Positions 32,291 through 43,160 of a stretch of 64,000 nucleotides of DNA are shown here, piece by piece. Made by a program: the position numbers and the translations under genes. The notes under the pieces were generated by a model. It did no database searches, was not told where the DNA came from, and saw nothing but the letters and a program-made list of their open reading frames with translations. The stretch spans positions 46,727,468 to 46,791,467 of the forward strand of contig NC_084838.1 of NCBI RefSeq assembly GCF_033115175.1, written 5' to 3'. The stretch's first letter is position 1. The number at the start of each line of letters is the position of its first letter. Source of the DNA: Lepus europaeus. Its lineage: Eukaryota > Chordata > Mammalia > Lagomorpha > Leporidae.

Positions 32291-34465
32291 AGATTTTAAT
32301 GTTTTATTTGTACATATCTATGCACTTAGACATTACCCTGTACTGCCTTACAGATTCGGGGCATGTAGCATCACACTTGTGAGGTCATCAGGCATCTGAA
32401 GCCAACTCCTCTCTAATCAGTAATACTAGTTTCAATGAGACAAACCTCAGTGCTTGATAAAAACCACTTTCATTTTTAAAGCTTTCAAGTAGAATACGCA
32501 TACTCTCCAAGTCCATGTATTCTATGTAGGCCAAAAGGAGATTCAGAACTGTAGGAGAAGAGTGAATAGTTTGCATTTCAAAGAGATCAATATAAACACA
32601 ATAACAGAGGACTCTCCAATTTCAGAAAGATTAAATAGAAACTATTAATTAATGACTTAGGACAAGCTTTGTTAATTGTTAACTAGTCTCTTGAATGCAA
32701 GATGAACTCAGGATTTTCAGTGGATACAGGCCAGGGGAAAGCTGATTCAAAACCATGGAAGAAAGGATCCCAAAGCACAGCCTAGAGGGGATGAGCAATT
32801 GTATATTTTGCCCTATTTTTAAAAGGAACTATAATTGTGAAAAAAATCTGGTTTTCTTAAATAGTTGTATTTGCAACTTATTTGAGATGGGCTTTTTCAG
32901 TATAATGTATGAGAAAGGACGGAGGAAGTACAGGGTCAGAGCTCAAAAAATCTTGGATGGAAAAAATTCTGAGAGTTAAAAAGTGCTGGATGGAAACATT
33001 GGCTTTGTTTCTGACACAGACTATAACTTAGACAAATGACCACCACACAAGAAAGGTACTTTTCCCTTCTCCTGAAATCAAGGAAGAAATACTTCCATAG
33101 GATCATATGAAATTCTTCATATTCGTCCCCTGTGGCTAAAGGCACATCATGACTTCTATCTGACTCCTTCCTAGAAAATCTAGAGAACAAATATCGAGCT
33201 AGTTATCCTCTTTTGTGCCAGAATAAAAGAAGTTGCTGCTGTATTGGGATTGTGCTGCATTTGCAGGGTTTTTCTGGGTAAATGGTTTCTCTTGTGCTCT
33301 TAAAGGCAACATGCATGTAAAAGTCTAAGTTGTCCTAGGTCCTTTATAATAAGGCTACTTGAGTGGATAGTGGTGCCTCACCAAATACGATATTCCTAGG
33401 GACTATGGAATCACTATGCCAGAATAGAGATCCACTCATTTAGATTACAGGCAACTACATTTGAGATAACCCTTAATTGTCAATATTGAGATGTCTTAGA
33501 AATTGCCACACAAAAGGAGTCAGCTTTAAAAGCCCCCAGTCCCAGAGATAACTAAGTTGACTTTGACAGTTCCAGTTAAATGACAACTTTATGATCTACT
33601 TCCATTCCCCCTTGAGTGGTCTCAATTGAGTCACAACATTGAAAGTTTCCTTTTCTTCCTTACCAAAATGAGCAGAAAGAAAAAGAAACATACAATTATT
33701 TGGAGCATAATTGATGTCATGTGAACAGATAAATTTTATTTCTACAGAAAAAAATTAAAATCTCCTATTTCCTCCAATTTGGGAGGTTCTCTCAGATCTT
33801 TCAAGGGAATTGGGAAACCCTGGTGAGTTTGAACACTTGCTCACACTAAAGGTGATTCTCTTAGTTTTATTTTTTATACAACTTTCACAGCACTTAAGTA
33901 TCTGATTTTGTAGCATATCAGCATTTCTGAATTTACAGCTTGAGGCACCTGAAAATGATAACCTCAGAAGTCTTTTGAACAACTTTGTTCTTTACTTTCT
34001 TTTCTTCCTCACCTCACTGTGCTTGTCATCTGCCCCTCTCCATTTGGGAAATAGCCTCACTGATATTGCTAGTGTGAAGGTTTAAAGAGATTCCTGTGCT
34101 ATCCATTTATTGTTTTGTGCCCTTGATCAGTTGTCAGCCAGAGAACTAAATTAATCATAGAATTCCCAGACTAAGCACTTTATCATTACCTTATCATCCA
34201 TCAATGCAGCTGTTTCCTGTCTAAACTTTCTTTTTAAACAGCATACAACAACTATCACCTCTTACCTTTCTTACTTTTGTTTTGTATAAACATGGTGGCT
34301 GATTGCAATTCTTCATTTCTCTTTCTCCATTTTATTGGTATCTCTGATTCTTATCACCATTTATTTGAGGATCTTTTTATGCACAGTTCTCCTGTCCTCA
34401 GAGGAAATTCTTGTCTTTCTTTGGCTTTTCTACCCTGAGAGATACTGCTTCAACAAACCAAACCA
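32291..34465. other. Unique intronic sequence, about 2.2 kb
   Basis: No named repeat and no coding likeness. It is the longest SINE-free and repeat-poor stretch in the intronic part of the window. Confidence 0.45.
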
Positions 34466-34469
34466 TTAT

Positions 34470-34650
34470 CCCATAACAAATGGTAATAATGGAAGCTACT
34501 ATTTATGTGCTAGACACCTTACAGATATCATCTGTATTTGGTTTATTTTGTTTTATTATTACAGATTAATAGAGGATATGATAAGGATCACTGACTATTA
34601 TCCATATGACCCAGCTAACAAATGTCAAACTGAGAATTTGAAGCTAAAAC
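34470..34650 (-). mobile_element. MIR SINE fragment
   Basis: CTACTATTTATGTGCTAGACACC, TTATTACAGATTAATAGAGG and CCAGCTAACAAATGTCAAACTG match reverse-complement MIR. The 136-codon frame at 34335-34745 runs through it and is not a gene. Confidence 0.65.
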
Positions 34651-35939
34651 TTTTTGTATTTCTATTTTCCTGTGTCAGTTACTTAAGTCTACACCCTGAT
34701 GTTTTTATTTGTGTTTCTTACATTAATCGAATGAGTGGGAAATAAATACAAAGCATACAAAAATATAAGTATAAAAATATCCAACTTCACACGGTAGGTT
34801 TAAAAAGGTACTAATCACTGTGCCTGAGAGTTCCTTTGATCAGAATTAATGGAAAGGCCCTAGTAAGCTCCCTATGGATTTTAGTTTCCTGCTTTATCCT
34901 TAATGAAATGAAGTTCATCTTGTCAAACCTTGGTCACAGTTGGACATTATGAGTAAGCTTTGATTATAAGACGTCTACTGACGGTGAAAGCTAAATGCAG
35001 TCAGCAGTTTGCCCTTCCAGACTACAACTGAGAAATATTTTTGATGAGAATAATAAAGCACAATTCACCTCCACAGTTTTCAAGCTACATCAAAGAGCTT
35101 GGATGAGACAGAGCCCAAGATTATTGACTTTTGCCTACTGAAGGACAGTAGTAGAATATTCCAGATCTGAAAAGACTTCCTTGCTGCCTGCTTGCTAAGT
35201 ACTCATCCATCTTTTTTTGTATCAGACAGTATTTCTCTTGACTAAATCCCTAATAATTATTGTTTAAAAAAAAAAAAAAAAGGTCCCAAGCCCCTTAATT
35301 GAGCTCCTTTCTTATTTAGTTGCACCTGTGATCAGATAGGGTGTTTCATGGTGGAAACACTGAGGGCCCAGTGAAGGAATCTAAACAGTGAGGAACATTT
35401 CCCTAAACTATTCTTGAGATACATAAGAAATAATATACCAAATATCTCCTTATCAAAGTGGTGATATGTAGTTTAGGCAAACTCTGCCAAGAAGACAGTG
35501 CTCTCCAGTGTAAAAAGAAAAGCCACTTTTTCCCATCAATTCAAAATAAGCTGAAAAGAATAAGGCATACTTTTCTTAAAAAAATCTTGAACATAAAGAG
35601 CCATGCACTTACAATAGAAAATACATTTTCCCTAACCTACCACAGCCACACTAAAATATATTTGAAAATATTTATTTTTAAGTCATGCAAAATCATTCAT
35701 CTGCTCAGAGACCCCACACCTCTTGGTCCAGGCACGGACACATTTGAGGGAACCAGGAATTCTGGAACCTGTTACTGCTTTAAGTTCCCCCATCTAAGTG
35801 AAGGACACTAGATTACACCCAGTTTTCAAAAGACTGGAAATGCTCTTTTCTTCATCTTATCCTACAGCTTACACAGCCAATTCATAAATGGAGCGCTTCA
35901 GGTAACACCTCTTGGATATGTCTATACACCATGACCCTT
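34651..35939. other. Unique intronic sequence
   Basis: No gene. A run of A (35264-35281) is present. The 117-codon frame at 35458-35811 has no recognisable family and ordinary composition. Confidence 0.45.
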
Positions 35940-36240
35940 GTTGCAGCCACTACTCATGATATTCCTGACTTGAATTAAGTCAACAGCCTCCTGAGTTTCC
36001 AGGTTCAAGTCTTTCCCCTCTTGCAAGTCTGTTTTTCATGCTGCAGTCAGATTAATCTTATCATATCACTCTTTTGCATAAAATCCATTAATGGTTTCCC
36101 ATGCCCTCAAGATAAAGTGCAAACAGCTTATCACAGTTTACAAGCCTCTTAGAAATTGTTCTCCTAATTACTTCTTCAACCTGTTTTCTCTCAGGTTTTG
36201 TTCCAACCATTCTGGACTGCTTTAATTTCTATGTAGTTAA

Positions 36241-36872
36241 TTATTTATATTTTTTGAGACAGATGGGTAGAAAGAGCTCCATTATGCTGATTAATTCCCC
36301 AAATGCCTGCAGTAGTCATGGTCAGGCCATGCTAAAGCCTGGAACCAAGAACAGTTTGGAGCTACATATGTGTAGCAGGGACTCAACTTCTTGAGCCATT
36401 TACCACTGCCTCATAGGGTATGCACAAGCAGGAAGCTGGAATTGGAAGAAAGGCCAGGTCTCAAATCCAAACACTCCCATATGGGCATCTTAACCTAGCT
36501 TTTTTTTTTTTTTTTTTTTGGACAGGCAGAGTTAGACAGTGAGAGAGAGACAGAGAGATCTAAAGGTCTTCCTTCCATCGGTTCACCCCCCAAATGGCTG
36601 CAACAGCCGGCGCGCTGCATGGATCCGAAGCCAGAAGCCAGGTGCTTCCTCCTGGTCTCCCATGCAGGTCCAGGGCCCAAGGACTTGGGCCATCCTCCAC
36701 TGTCTTCCCAGGCCACAGCAGAGAGCTGGACTGGAAAAGGAGCAACCGGGACAGAACCAGCGCCCCAACCAGGACAAGAACCCAGGGTGCCGGCACCACA
36801 GGTGGAGGATTAGCCTAGTGAGCCGCGGAACCGGCCTTAACCTAGCATCTTAATTGCTACTCCAAATGTCCT
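36241..36872 (-). mobile_element. C-repeat SINE, old, split by a younger C-SINE
   Basis: GAGACAGATGGGTAGAAAGAGC, a body with TGCAGTAGTCATGGTCAGG, and CCCATATGGGCATCTTAACC. After the insertion its end continues as CATCTTAATTGCTACTCC. It covers 36241-36499 and 36836-36872. Confidence 0.8.
36500..36835 (-). mobile_element. C-repeat SINE, young, inside an older C-SINE
   Basis: A T run, GACAGGCAGAGTTAGACAG, a (GA) block and a reversed head GAGCCGCGGAACCGGCC. The target duplication CTTAACCTAGC is at 36489-36499 and 36836-36846. Confidence 0.94.
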
Positions 36873-36998
36873 CCCCATACTACTTTAAGACCCCAAACGT
36901 AGAATGTCTTCCATTGTTTCCATGTCTCTGTACATAGTGTTCTGTATGCATAGAACTCACTATACCTCTCCACCAAGGATGGGGAGGGGAAGAGTATA

Positions 36999-37037
36999 AA
37001 TGGAAATTTATATACTTATAAATTTATATATTTATAC

Positions 37038-37068
<31 letters not shown>

Positions 37069-37150
37069 CTACAGTATATATATTTATATACTACAGTATA
37101 TATATATATATTATTTATATACTGTATATTTATATATACTGTTATATATT
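36999..37150. repeat. AT-rich tandem and palindromic repeat with ACTACAGTATATA units
   Basis: Repeated ATATACTACAGTATATAT units and (TA)n runs, later ATATACTGTATAT. Self-complementary segments (ACAGTAT / ATACTGT) could form hairpins. Confidence 0.85.
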
Positions 37151-37199
37151 GGTCCAAGTCTCCTATTTCATGCAATTCCATATTAACTCTAAGTACACT

Positions 37200-37600
37200 A
37201 TGATAAATTAGAAATATGTGCTGTAATAGCTAAAGCAATAAATAAAAATAAGACAAAAATATGGATTAAAAAGTCAAAAGAGAAGTTGAAATTCAATAAG
37301 AAAAAAACAAAGTCAAATAAGGCACAGGAAGAGAAAGACAGGAGTAAAAAAATTTAAGAGATAAATAGATATCAGATAACAAAATGTCATCCCTACATGC
37401 AACCATATCAGTAATTATGTGAGATTAAAATAGGTTAAGCAGTATAAAAAAGGCAGAGATCATCAAACTGGATGCAATAGTAGTTAACCACATGCTGTCA
37501 ACAAGAACAGCTCTTTAAAAACAAAAACACAAATATATGGAAAGTAAAAGATACACCATGAGAACCTTAAGTTTAAGAAAGCTGGATTCGCTCTATTAAT
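37200..37600 (+). mobile_element. Old LINE-1 ORF2 fragment, sense orientation
   Basis: GTGAGATTAAAATAGGTTAAG, ACATGCTGTCAACAAGAACAGCTC, AAGTAAAAGATACACCATGAG and AAAGCTGGATTCGCTCTATTAATC follow the L1 ORF2 order. Frames are broken; a pseudogene fragment. Confidence 0.65.
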
Positions 37601-37778
37601 CATTGAAAGTGTCACACCACAGTTGGTGTGTTCCACATGACTCAATAGCAGCTCAAGGACAATGGCAGGAAAATGAGTTATGAGCTCAGATAAAGGATAT
37701 TTGTGCAAGATAGAGAGTCATCAATGCCAAAGCAAATATTGTTTGTTTAGATACTTCTCAGGACCATGTTTGTGAGCA

Positions 37779-38470
37779 TTTTTTAGAAATTTTTATCTAT
37801 TTACTTTATTAATTTGAAAGGCAGAGAGACAAGACAGAATTAGAAACAGAGAGAGCTTCCATCTGCTGGTGCATTCCCCAAATGCCCACAACAGCTGGGT
37901 TGAACCAGACCAAAGTCAGGAAACTGAAACTCAATCCAAGTCTCCCGCATGGATAGCAGGAACCCAACAACTTGAGCCATCACCTGCAGCCTCCCAAGGT
38001 GCTTATTAAAGAAAATTGGAATTGGGGCTGGCGCCGCAGCTCACTAGGCTAATCCTCCACCTTGCGGCGCCGGCACACCGGGTTCCAGTCCCGGTCGGGG
38101 CACCGATCCTGTCCCGGTTGCCCCTCTTCCAGGCCAGCTCTCTGCTGTGGCCAGGGAGTGCAGTGGAGGATGGCCGAAGTGCTTGGGCCCTGCACCCCAT
38201 GGGAGACCAGGAGAAGCACCTGGCTCCTGCCATCGGATCAGCGCGGTGCGCCGGCCGCAGCGCGCCTACCGCGGCGGCCATTGGAGGGTGAACCAACGGC
38301 AAAGGAAGACCTTTCTCTCTATCTCTCTCTCTCTCACTGTCCACTCTGCCTGTCAAAAAAAAAAAAGAAAGAAAATTGGAATTGGGAGCTGAGTCGGGAC
38401 TTGAATCCAGGCACTCCAACATGGGATGCAGATGTCCCCAACAGGGTCTTAACCACTAGGCCAAACACTC
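37779..38470 (-). mobile_element. C-repeat SINE, old, split by a young C-SINE
   Basis: TTTATTAATTTGAAAGGCAGAGAGAC and a body to CACCTGCAGCCTCCC, then after the insertion GAGTCGGGACTTGAATCC and TTAACCACTAGGCCAAACAC. Covers 37779-38026 and 38368-38470. Confidence 0.85.
38027..38367 (+). mobile_element. C-repeat SINE, young, inside an older C-SINE
   Basis: GCTGGCGCCGCAGCTCACTAGG head and (CT)n; the A tail runs into the downstream duplication. A perfect 19-base target duplication (AAAGAAAATTGGAATTGGG) is at 38008-38026 and 38368-38386. CpG-rich and among the least diverged copies here. The 200-codon frame through it is SINE sequence, not a gene. Confidence 0.96.
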
Positions 38471-38999
38471 ACCTACTTGTTATAGGATACTTCCAAACTG
38501 GTTGGAGGAATCTCTATAGACCCCTCAAATTTGGGTTGGCTCACCCAATGCACAGCCCTCCAATTTCATCAGGGGTGATGGGCAAAAGTAGGAATTTGTT
38601 TGCATCGCACAGAGCAAAGAGTCAGGCAGCTATTGCTCAATTCCTGGACTCTTCAGGGGATTAAAGGCAGTGAATTTTATAGTTTATAATGGGATTGAGC
38701 AAGGTGAGATCAGCTCTCATGTGGGCCTCTGGTTGGTCCACAGTGTGTGAACTTCCTTTGACTGCCCAGTGATAAGAGCTAGTATGTTTCTTTTGAGATG
38801 GCAAAGCCAAGCTCTGGATTTTTCTAGGCCTAAGGGTAAATTGACTATCACTTTGATCAGGGCCTGAGCTCTGCAAAGCTCTCAGAATAGAAGCTAGCAT
38901 TATATAAACATATATGTGTGCAGTATGAATATTTGTGATTCAAGTCTTGGGTCTGAATTTACCCTGGTGTCACTCCCTGAATTTAATGAGATATTCTTT
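38471..38999. other. Unclassified sequence
   Basis: No gene. The composition differs from the flanks (less AT-rich) and might be an old LTR-type repeat, but I cannot assign it. Confidence 0.35.
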
Positions 39000-39340
39000 T
39001 TATACATTTTTATTTATTAATATATAGAGAAGATTTCACAAATTTCACAGATAAAATTCCAAGAATAAAATGATACCATCCTCCTACTTTTCCTCTCCCC
39101 TTTCCTTTTCTTTCTCTTTTTCTTTTAAATTTTGTGCTATCATACTTTCAGTTTACTTTATAATCACAGACTCAGTGCTCCCTAAACAAGGAGCTCTGCA
39201 AGTAAAAAGTAGAGAGACCACCGTTCTCTTCATACGGGAGCTGTAGGCTAAGGAAGTGATATTGAAGGCTGACAAAGTCCGGATCAAGTGCAGTTTACCA
39301 ATATCAAAAATGAAAGAGATGACCTCTAGATCTCACAAAT
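39000..39340 (-). mobile_element. LINE-1 3' UTR fragment
   Basis: TTATTAATATATAGAGAAGATTTCAC, a CT-rich run, CAGACTCAGTGCTCCCTAAAC and AGTAAAAAGTAGAGAGACC. The last parallels the AAAATAGAAAGACC part of the L1 at 27862, so this is probably a second, related L1 3' end. Confidence 0.55.
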
Positions 39341-39367
39341 ATTAAAAGAATAATAAGGGACGTTGCA

Positions 39368-39450
39368 GGCATTTGGGACACAGTAGATAGAAGATTTCTG
39401 TCTCCCTCTCTTTCATTCTGCCTTTCAAATAAATAAATTTTTTAAAAAGA
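39368..39450 (+). mobile_element. C-repeat SINE, 3' end only
   Basis: GGCATTTGGGACACAGTAGATAG, (CT)n, then TTCTGCCTTTCAAATAAATAAA. The 5' three quarters are absent. Confidence 0.75.
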
Positions 39451-39964
39451 AAAAGGAAAACATGCATCAAAATGGTAAACACACTGAACTTAGATATATT
39501 CAAATTTGGTGTAACACTTAACCTCATTGCTGCACTTGAACCCCCTGATGTTTGCACAATTTTATATTCTTTACATCTGATTGTGGATGCTCATTTACTT
39601 CTTCTACACTGGTTAATTGTGGTCAAAAATGACTATTCAAATTTGTCAGTCTGACAGGCAAAATTAATATTCCCTGTTGTTTAATTTCTTTCTTTGTTCA
39701 CAAGTGAACTTGATCATCTTTTCACATATATATTGGATGTTTTTAATTTTCATTACACTCAGGACTTAATTGTTGGTATTTACATTTTTCTTTATTAATG
39801 AGTTTCTTATTTATTACTATATTTAATTCATTATTTATGAGTTTAATGTGTATTCTCCACTTTGTGTCTCTCCATCTCTCTGTAAATCTGACACACAACT
39901 AAATGGATGGATCTTTAAAAAATGTATATTTTCCAGTTTAGCAATTGCTTGTTATAGTGTGTGT

Positions 39965-39980
39965 GTGTGTATGTGTGCTT
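39965..39980. repeat. Short (GT)n
   Basis: GTGTGTGTGTGTATGTGTG. Confidence 0.6.
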
Positions 39981-40375
39981 GATTGTTACACCAACACTTT
40001 TTAAGTGCATACAATAGAATCAATCATTCTCCTTCCTGGTTTCTAGCATTGTTTACAGAAAATACTTCTTAACTCTAATAGTATATAACTATTTAGTTTT
40101 CTTCTAGTACATTTATTCTTCGTTCAATTCATCCTAATTCACTTCTAATTTACGTTATTAGGAGTGAAGCTAAATATGCAATTTTCCCCACTAAATATTA
40201 TGGAGTTATTTCTATTGTTCTCAGTGAATTAAATATGTTACCTATAACATAAACTGACTGTTCAAATATATTTAGATATAACTCCTTACTCTTTGTCTTG
40301 TTGACTATATATATTTATGTCTACATCACACTGTTTTATTATGATAATTTTGCACATAATGTTTAAATATTACAG

Positions 40376-40703
40376 CCGTGGCACACTAGGTTAATCCTCC
40401 GCCTGCGATGCCAGTATCCTATTTGGGCACCAATTCTAGTCCTGGTTGCTCCTCTTCCAGTCCAGCTCTCTGCTGTGGCCCCAGAAGGCAGTGGAGGATG
40501 GCCCAAGTGCTTGGGCCCCTTCATCTGCATGGGAGACCAGGAGGAGGTACCTGGCTCCTGGCTTCTGATCAGCTCAGCGCCAACTGTGGTGGCCATTTGT
40601 GGTGTGAACTGATGGAGGGAGGACCTTTCTCTGTGTCTCTCTCACTGTCTGCAGCTCTACCTGTCAAATAAATAAATAAAAATCTTTAAAAATATATATA
40701 TAT
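40376..40703 (+). mobile_element. C-repeat SINE, nearly full length
   Basis: CCGTGGCACACTAGGTTAATCC (the first bases of the head are missing) to CTGTCAAATAAATAAATAAA and an AT tail. The target duplication ATATTACAG is at 40367-40375 and 40704-40712. Confidence 0.92.
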
Positions 40704-40867
40704 ATATTACAGAATGTTTTCATTATTTTTTATATTTCTCATGATATCATATGTATATTCTTCTGAGTTAACATTAATTGTTCAAGTTCAAAATATTATT
40801 TGTAGTGTGTGGTTTTATTGAGAAAGAATTGTTATAACATGTAATGTTTCTGCCTAAATATAGAGTA

Positions 40868-41365
40868 TGAAGGGCACTTCAAAATTTCATGGAAATGGAA
40901 TTAAATGCTGGTTATTTAGGAACAAAATATTTTGAAATCCACATATATGAGGGATCTTCAAAAAGTTCATGCAGGAGCCAGTGCTATGGCGTAGCAGGTA
41001 AAGCTGCCACCTGCAGTGCCAGCATTCCACATGGGCACCGGTTCAAGTTTCAGCTGCTTCACTTCTGATCCAGCTCTCTGCTATGGCCTGGGAAAGCAGT
41101 AGAAGATGGCCCAAGTCCTTGGGCCCCTGCATCCACATGGGAAGACCTGGAAGAAGCTCCTGGCTCCTGGCTGATCCAAAGATCAGCACAGCCCCAGCAA
41201 TGGCAGCCAAGTGGGGAGTGAACCAGTGGATGGAAGACTTCTCTCTCTCTCTCTCTCTGCCTCTCATTCTCTCTGTGTAACTCTAACTTCCAAATAAATA
41301 AATAAATAAATATTTTTAAAAGTTCATGCAAATGGTTTTATTAAAAAATTACAATGAATTTCAAA
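40868..41365. mobile_element. Mariner-like non-autonomous element or pair of ends (tentative), split by a C-SINE
   Basis: GGGCACTTCAAAATTTCATGG (40872) and GGGATCTTCAAAAAGTTCATG (40951) are two direct copies of one motif. It resembles my memory of the terminal repeat of a mammalian mariner (HSMAR2 type). A C-SINE lies inside the second copy. Confidence 0.3.
40974..41317 (+). mobile_element. C-repeat SINE, full length
   Basis: GGAGCCAGTGCTATGGCGTAGC head and a (CT)n to AAATAAATAAATAAATA tail. A perfect 13-base target duplication (AAAAGTTCATGCA) is at 40961-40973 and 41318-41330. Confidence 0.95.
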
Positions 41366-42204
41366 ATTTTTCTGCTTTTTGGTAAGCATTTTTATAATTC
41401 CTTTGTAGGGTTTCATAGTTGTCATACTAATTCTCTGTATTTCCTGTAAACTGTATTCTAAGGAAATTGATATTTCCAGAAATGCTATGACTGGAATAAT
41501 TTCTATAATAATATTTTCTAAATGGTTTATTTTTGTATATTAGAAAATAATCATATTTATTTTGTACTATGCTAATGTAATTAATATCCTATTTGCTCTA
41601 ACAATCTGTCAGTTTCTTTCAAATGGTTTTATGACAGCCATTAATTTAATCTGCAAATATTGATTGTTTTGCTACATATTTTTCAATAATTACACCTCCT
41701 ATATTCCTATCTAATTAATTTGGCTAGCATTTTCTGAGTATTTACCTTGTTTTTACATTTTGGGGTAATTCTTTTAGTGACCTGATGATTCACAATTAAG
41801 TTTGATCCTAGTAGTTTTTTAATGCATAGATTTCTTTAGATGCAGACATAGCTATAGATATAGATATACATAGTGTGTAAAAAACACAATTAGAATTATT
41901 CTCTTGTTAATTGTTCTTTTTCAATTCAGGCATGAAAATGAAGGTTTATCAAATACCTTTTCACCCAAGAACATTGTTTCGAATTACTTAGCTTTGTGTT
42001 TTATATGAAGGATAACATATACTCTGGGGACTTAAGATTCAAAAGTACAACTCAACAATATACATGTTGCTATTCAGTTTAGTGTCTGCAGAACTAAAAA
42101 CATTGAAAAAAACTCACACTTCCAATCTCATTTTAGTAGCTCTTTTACTTCACTGGGTTTAAGTTTGAATATGAAAGATAATTTATTTGTTATTGAAAGT
42201 GTTT

Positions 42205-42415
42205 TTTTTAATCTTTACCTAATATATACTAAACTGATCTTCTGTATATAAAGAGAATTGAAAATGAATCTTGATGTGAATGGATGGGGAGAGGGAGCGG
42301 GAAAGGGGAGGGTTGCGGGTGGGAGGGAAGTTCTGGGAGGGGGGAAGCCATTGTAACCCATAAGCTGTACTTTGGAAATTTGTATTCATTAAATAAAAGT
42401 TTAATAAATGAAAAA
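42205..42415 (+). mobile_element. Lagomorph LINE-1 3' UTR, 5'-truncated
   Basis: AAGAGAATTGAAAATGAATC, a G-rich block (42282-42347), GAAGCCATTGTAACCCATAAG, TGTACTTTGGAAATTTGTATTC and an ATTAAATAAAAGTTTAATAAA tail. I know this ending from rabbit L1. The truncation leaves only the 3' UTR. Confidence 0.88.
42282..42347 (+). repeat. G-rich tract, possible G-quadruplex
   Basis: More than four runs of three or more G (GGGG, GGG, GGGG, GGG, GGG, GGGAGGGG) within 66 bases on the transcribed-sense strand, part of the L1 3' UTR. Confidence 0.75.
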
Positions 42416-42420
42416 AATTT

Positions 42421-42894
42421 TTTACAGTAAAAAAAAAATTCCAACCCTTATCATTCATAAATATTTAATCCAAAATCATAAAAGAAGAATTCCCTTCACA
42501 GCCATCATTGTTCTGCTTCATTCCTAAGAGGAACATGTAAATAATACAGGGGGATTTTGAGCATCTTTTTTGTTCCCCTCACATAAGGAAAATCCCATCA
42601 TAAGCCAAAATTTCCTGAATACTGAGGATTACCTTAAAATTGATATTTAAATGAAAAGATGTATATGAAGGGAAAAAAATCACAGCGCCTTGCATTAAAT
42701 GTTTTGTACATTGAACCTCAGGGCCCAATGTTGAATGAAACTTCTATTAGCTTCATTCTGAATGGAAGGAGAAATCCCAGACATCGATTCAAACTGAACT
42801 GATTTCCTCTGAGCTATTGACCTCTGTTTCTCTCATTTGAATCCACAAATGGAGCCCTTTATGTAAGAAAACCATACCATTTTGCCTCACGCTT
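42421..42894. other. Unique intronic sequence
   Basis: No gene or named repeat; the last repeat-free stretch before the MIR next to the coding exon. Confidence 0.5.
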
Positions 42895-43150
42895 TGGGCC
42901 AAGCACTGTCTTTGTCCCTTTATCGTTGTCAAACACTGAATGTGTCATGGTACTCTAGTAAGCTATTACTATTACCATTCACCTCGTCCATGCTGTACAG
43001 CCAAGAGCTCTGAAGTGCAGAGAAGTGAGTGAAATAACTTGTCCACAACCGTGGAGATAGTAACGGCAGCCCTCAGATGGAAGCCCAAAGATAGTTGATT
43101 CCAAATCCAGTGTCCTGTCCATTCGAATTGCTGCTTTATGTATACGCTTT
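42895..43150 (-). mobile_element. MIR SINE directly upstream of the LINGO2 coding exon
   Basis: GCTTTGGGCCAAGCACTGTC, CTATTACTATTACCATTCACC, GTGAAATAACTTGTCCACAACC and GTCCATTCGAATTGCTGCTTTATG follow reverse-complement MIR. It ends about 15 bases before the branch-point-like CTAAC. Confidence 0.75.
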
Positions 43151-43160
43151 TAACTGTGGA

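Larger units (their letters stand above)
35940..36990 (+). mobile_element. L2 LINE fragment, split by nested C-SINEs
   Basis: CAACAGCCTCCTGAGTTTCC, CAGTCAGATTAATCTTATCATATC, AATGGTTTCCCATGCCC and TTTACAAGCCTCTTAG follow L2 over 35940-36240. A weaker continuation (AGTGTTCTGTATGCATAGAAC) lies at 36873-36990 beyond the insertions. Confidence 0.65.
39600..41990 (-). mobile_element. Very old LINE-1, long antisense copy with later insertions
   Basis: Reverse-complement L1 signposts appear in the right order: GTTCACAAGTGAACTTGATCATC (39698), CATCACACTGTTTTATTATG (40325), ATCTGCAAATATTGATTG (41650), TTTGGCTAGCATTTTCTGAG (41719) and GGTTTATCAAATACCTTTTC (41943). C-SINEs at 40376 and 40974 interrupt it. 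It may be one element or several similar ones. Confidence 0.55.

Noticed and set aside
34335-34745. A 136-codon frame with hydrophobic stretches
   Set aside because: It runs through a reverse-complement MIR and has no family likeness; composition is plain AT-rich.
35458-35811. A 117-codon frame
   Set aside because: No recognisable motif, no start context and no splice or promoter features; length is not surprising in this much sequence.
37000-37203. A tyrosine/isoleucine-rich 67-codon frame
   Set aside because: It is the translation of a TA-rich tandem repeat.
38062-38664. A 200-codon plus-strand open frame, the second longest noted after LINGO2
   Set aside because: Its first half is a young C-SINE read through the tRNA-like head and CT block, and the rest is older SINE and unique DNA. 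The arginine/proline-rich wording recurs in every C-SINE of the window.
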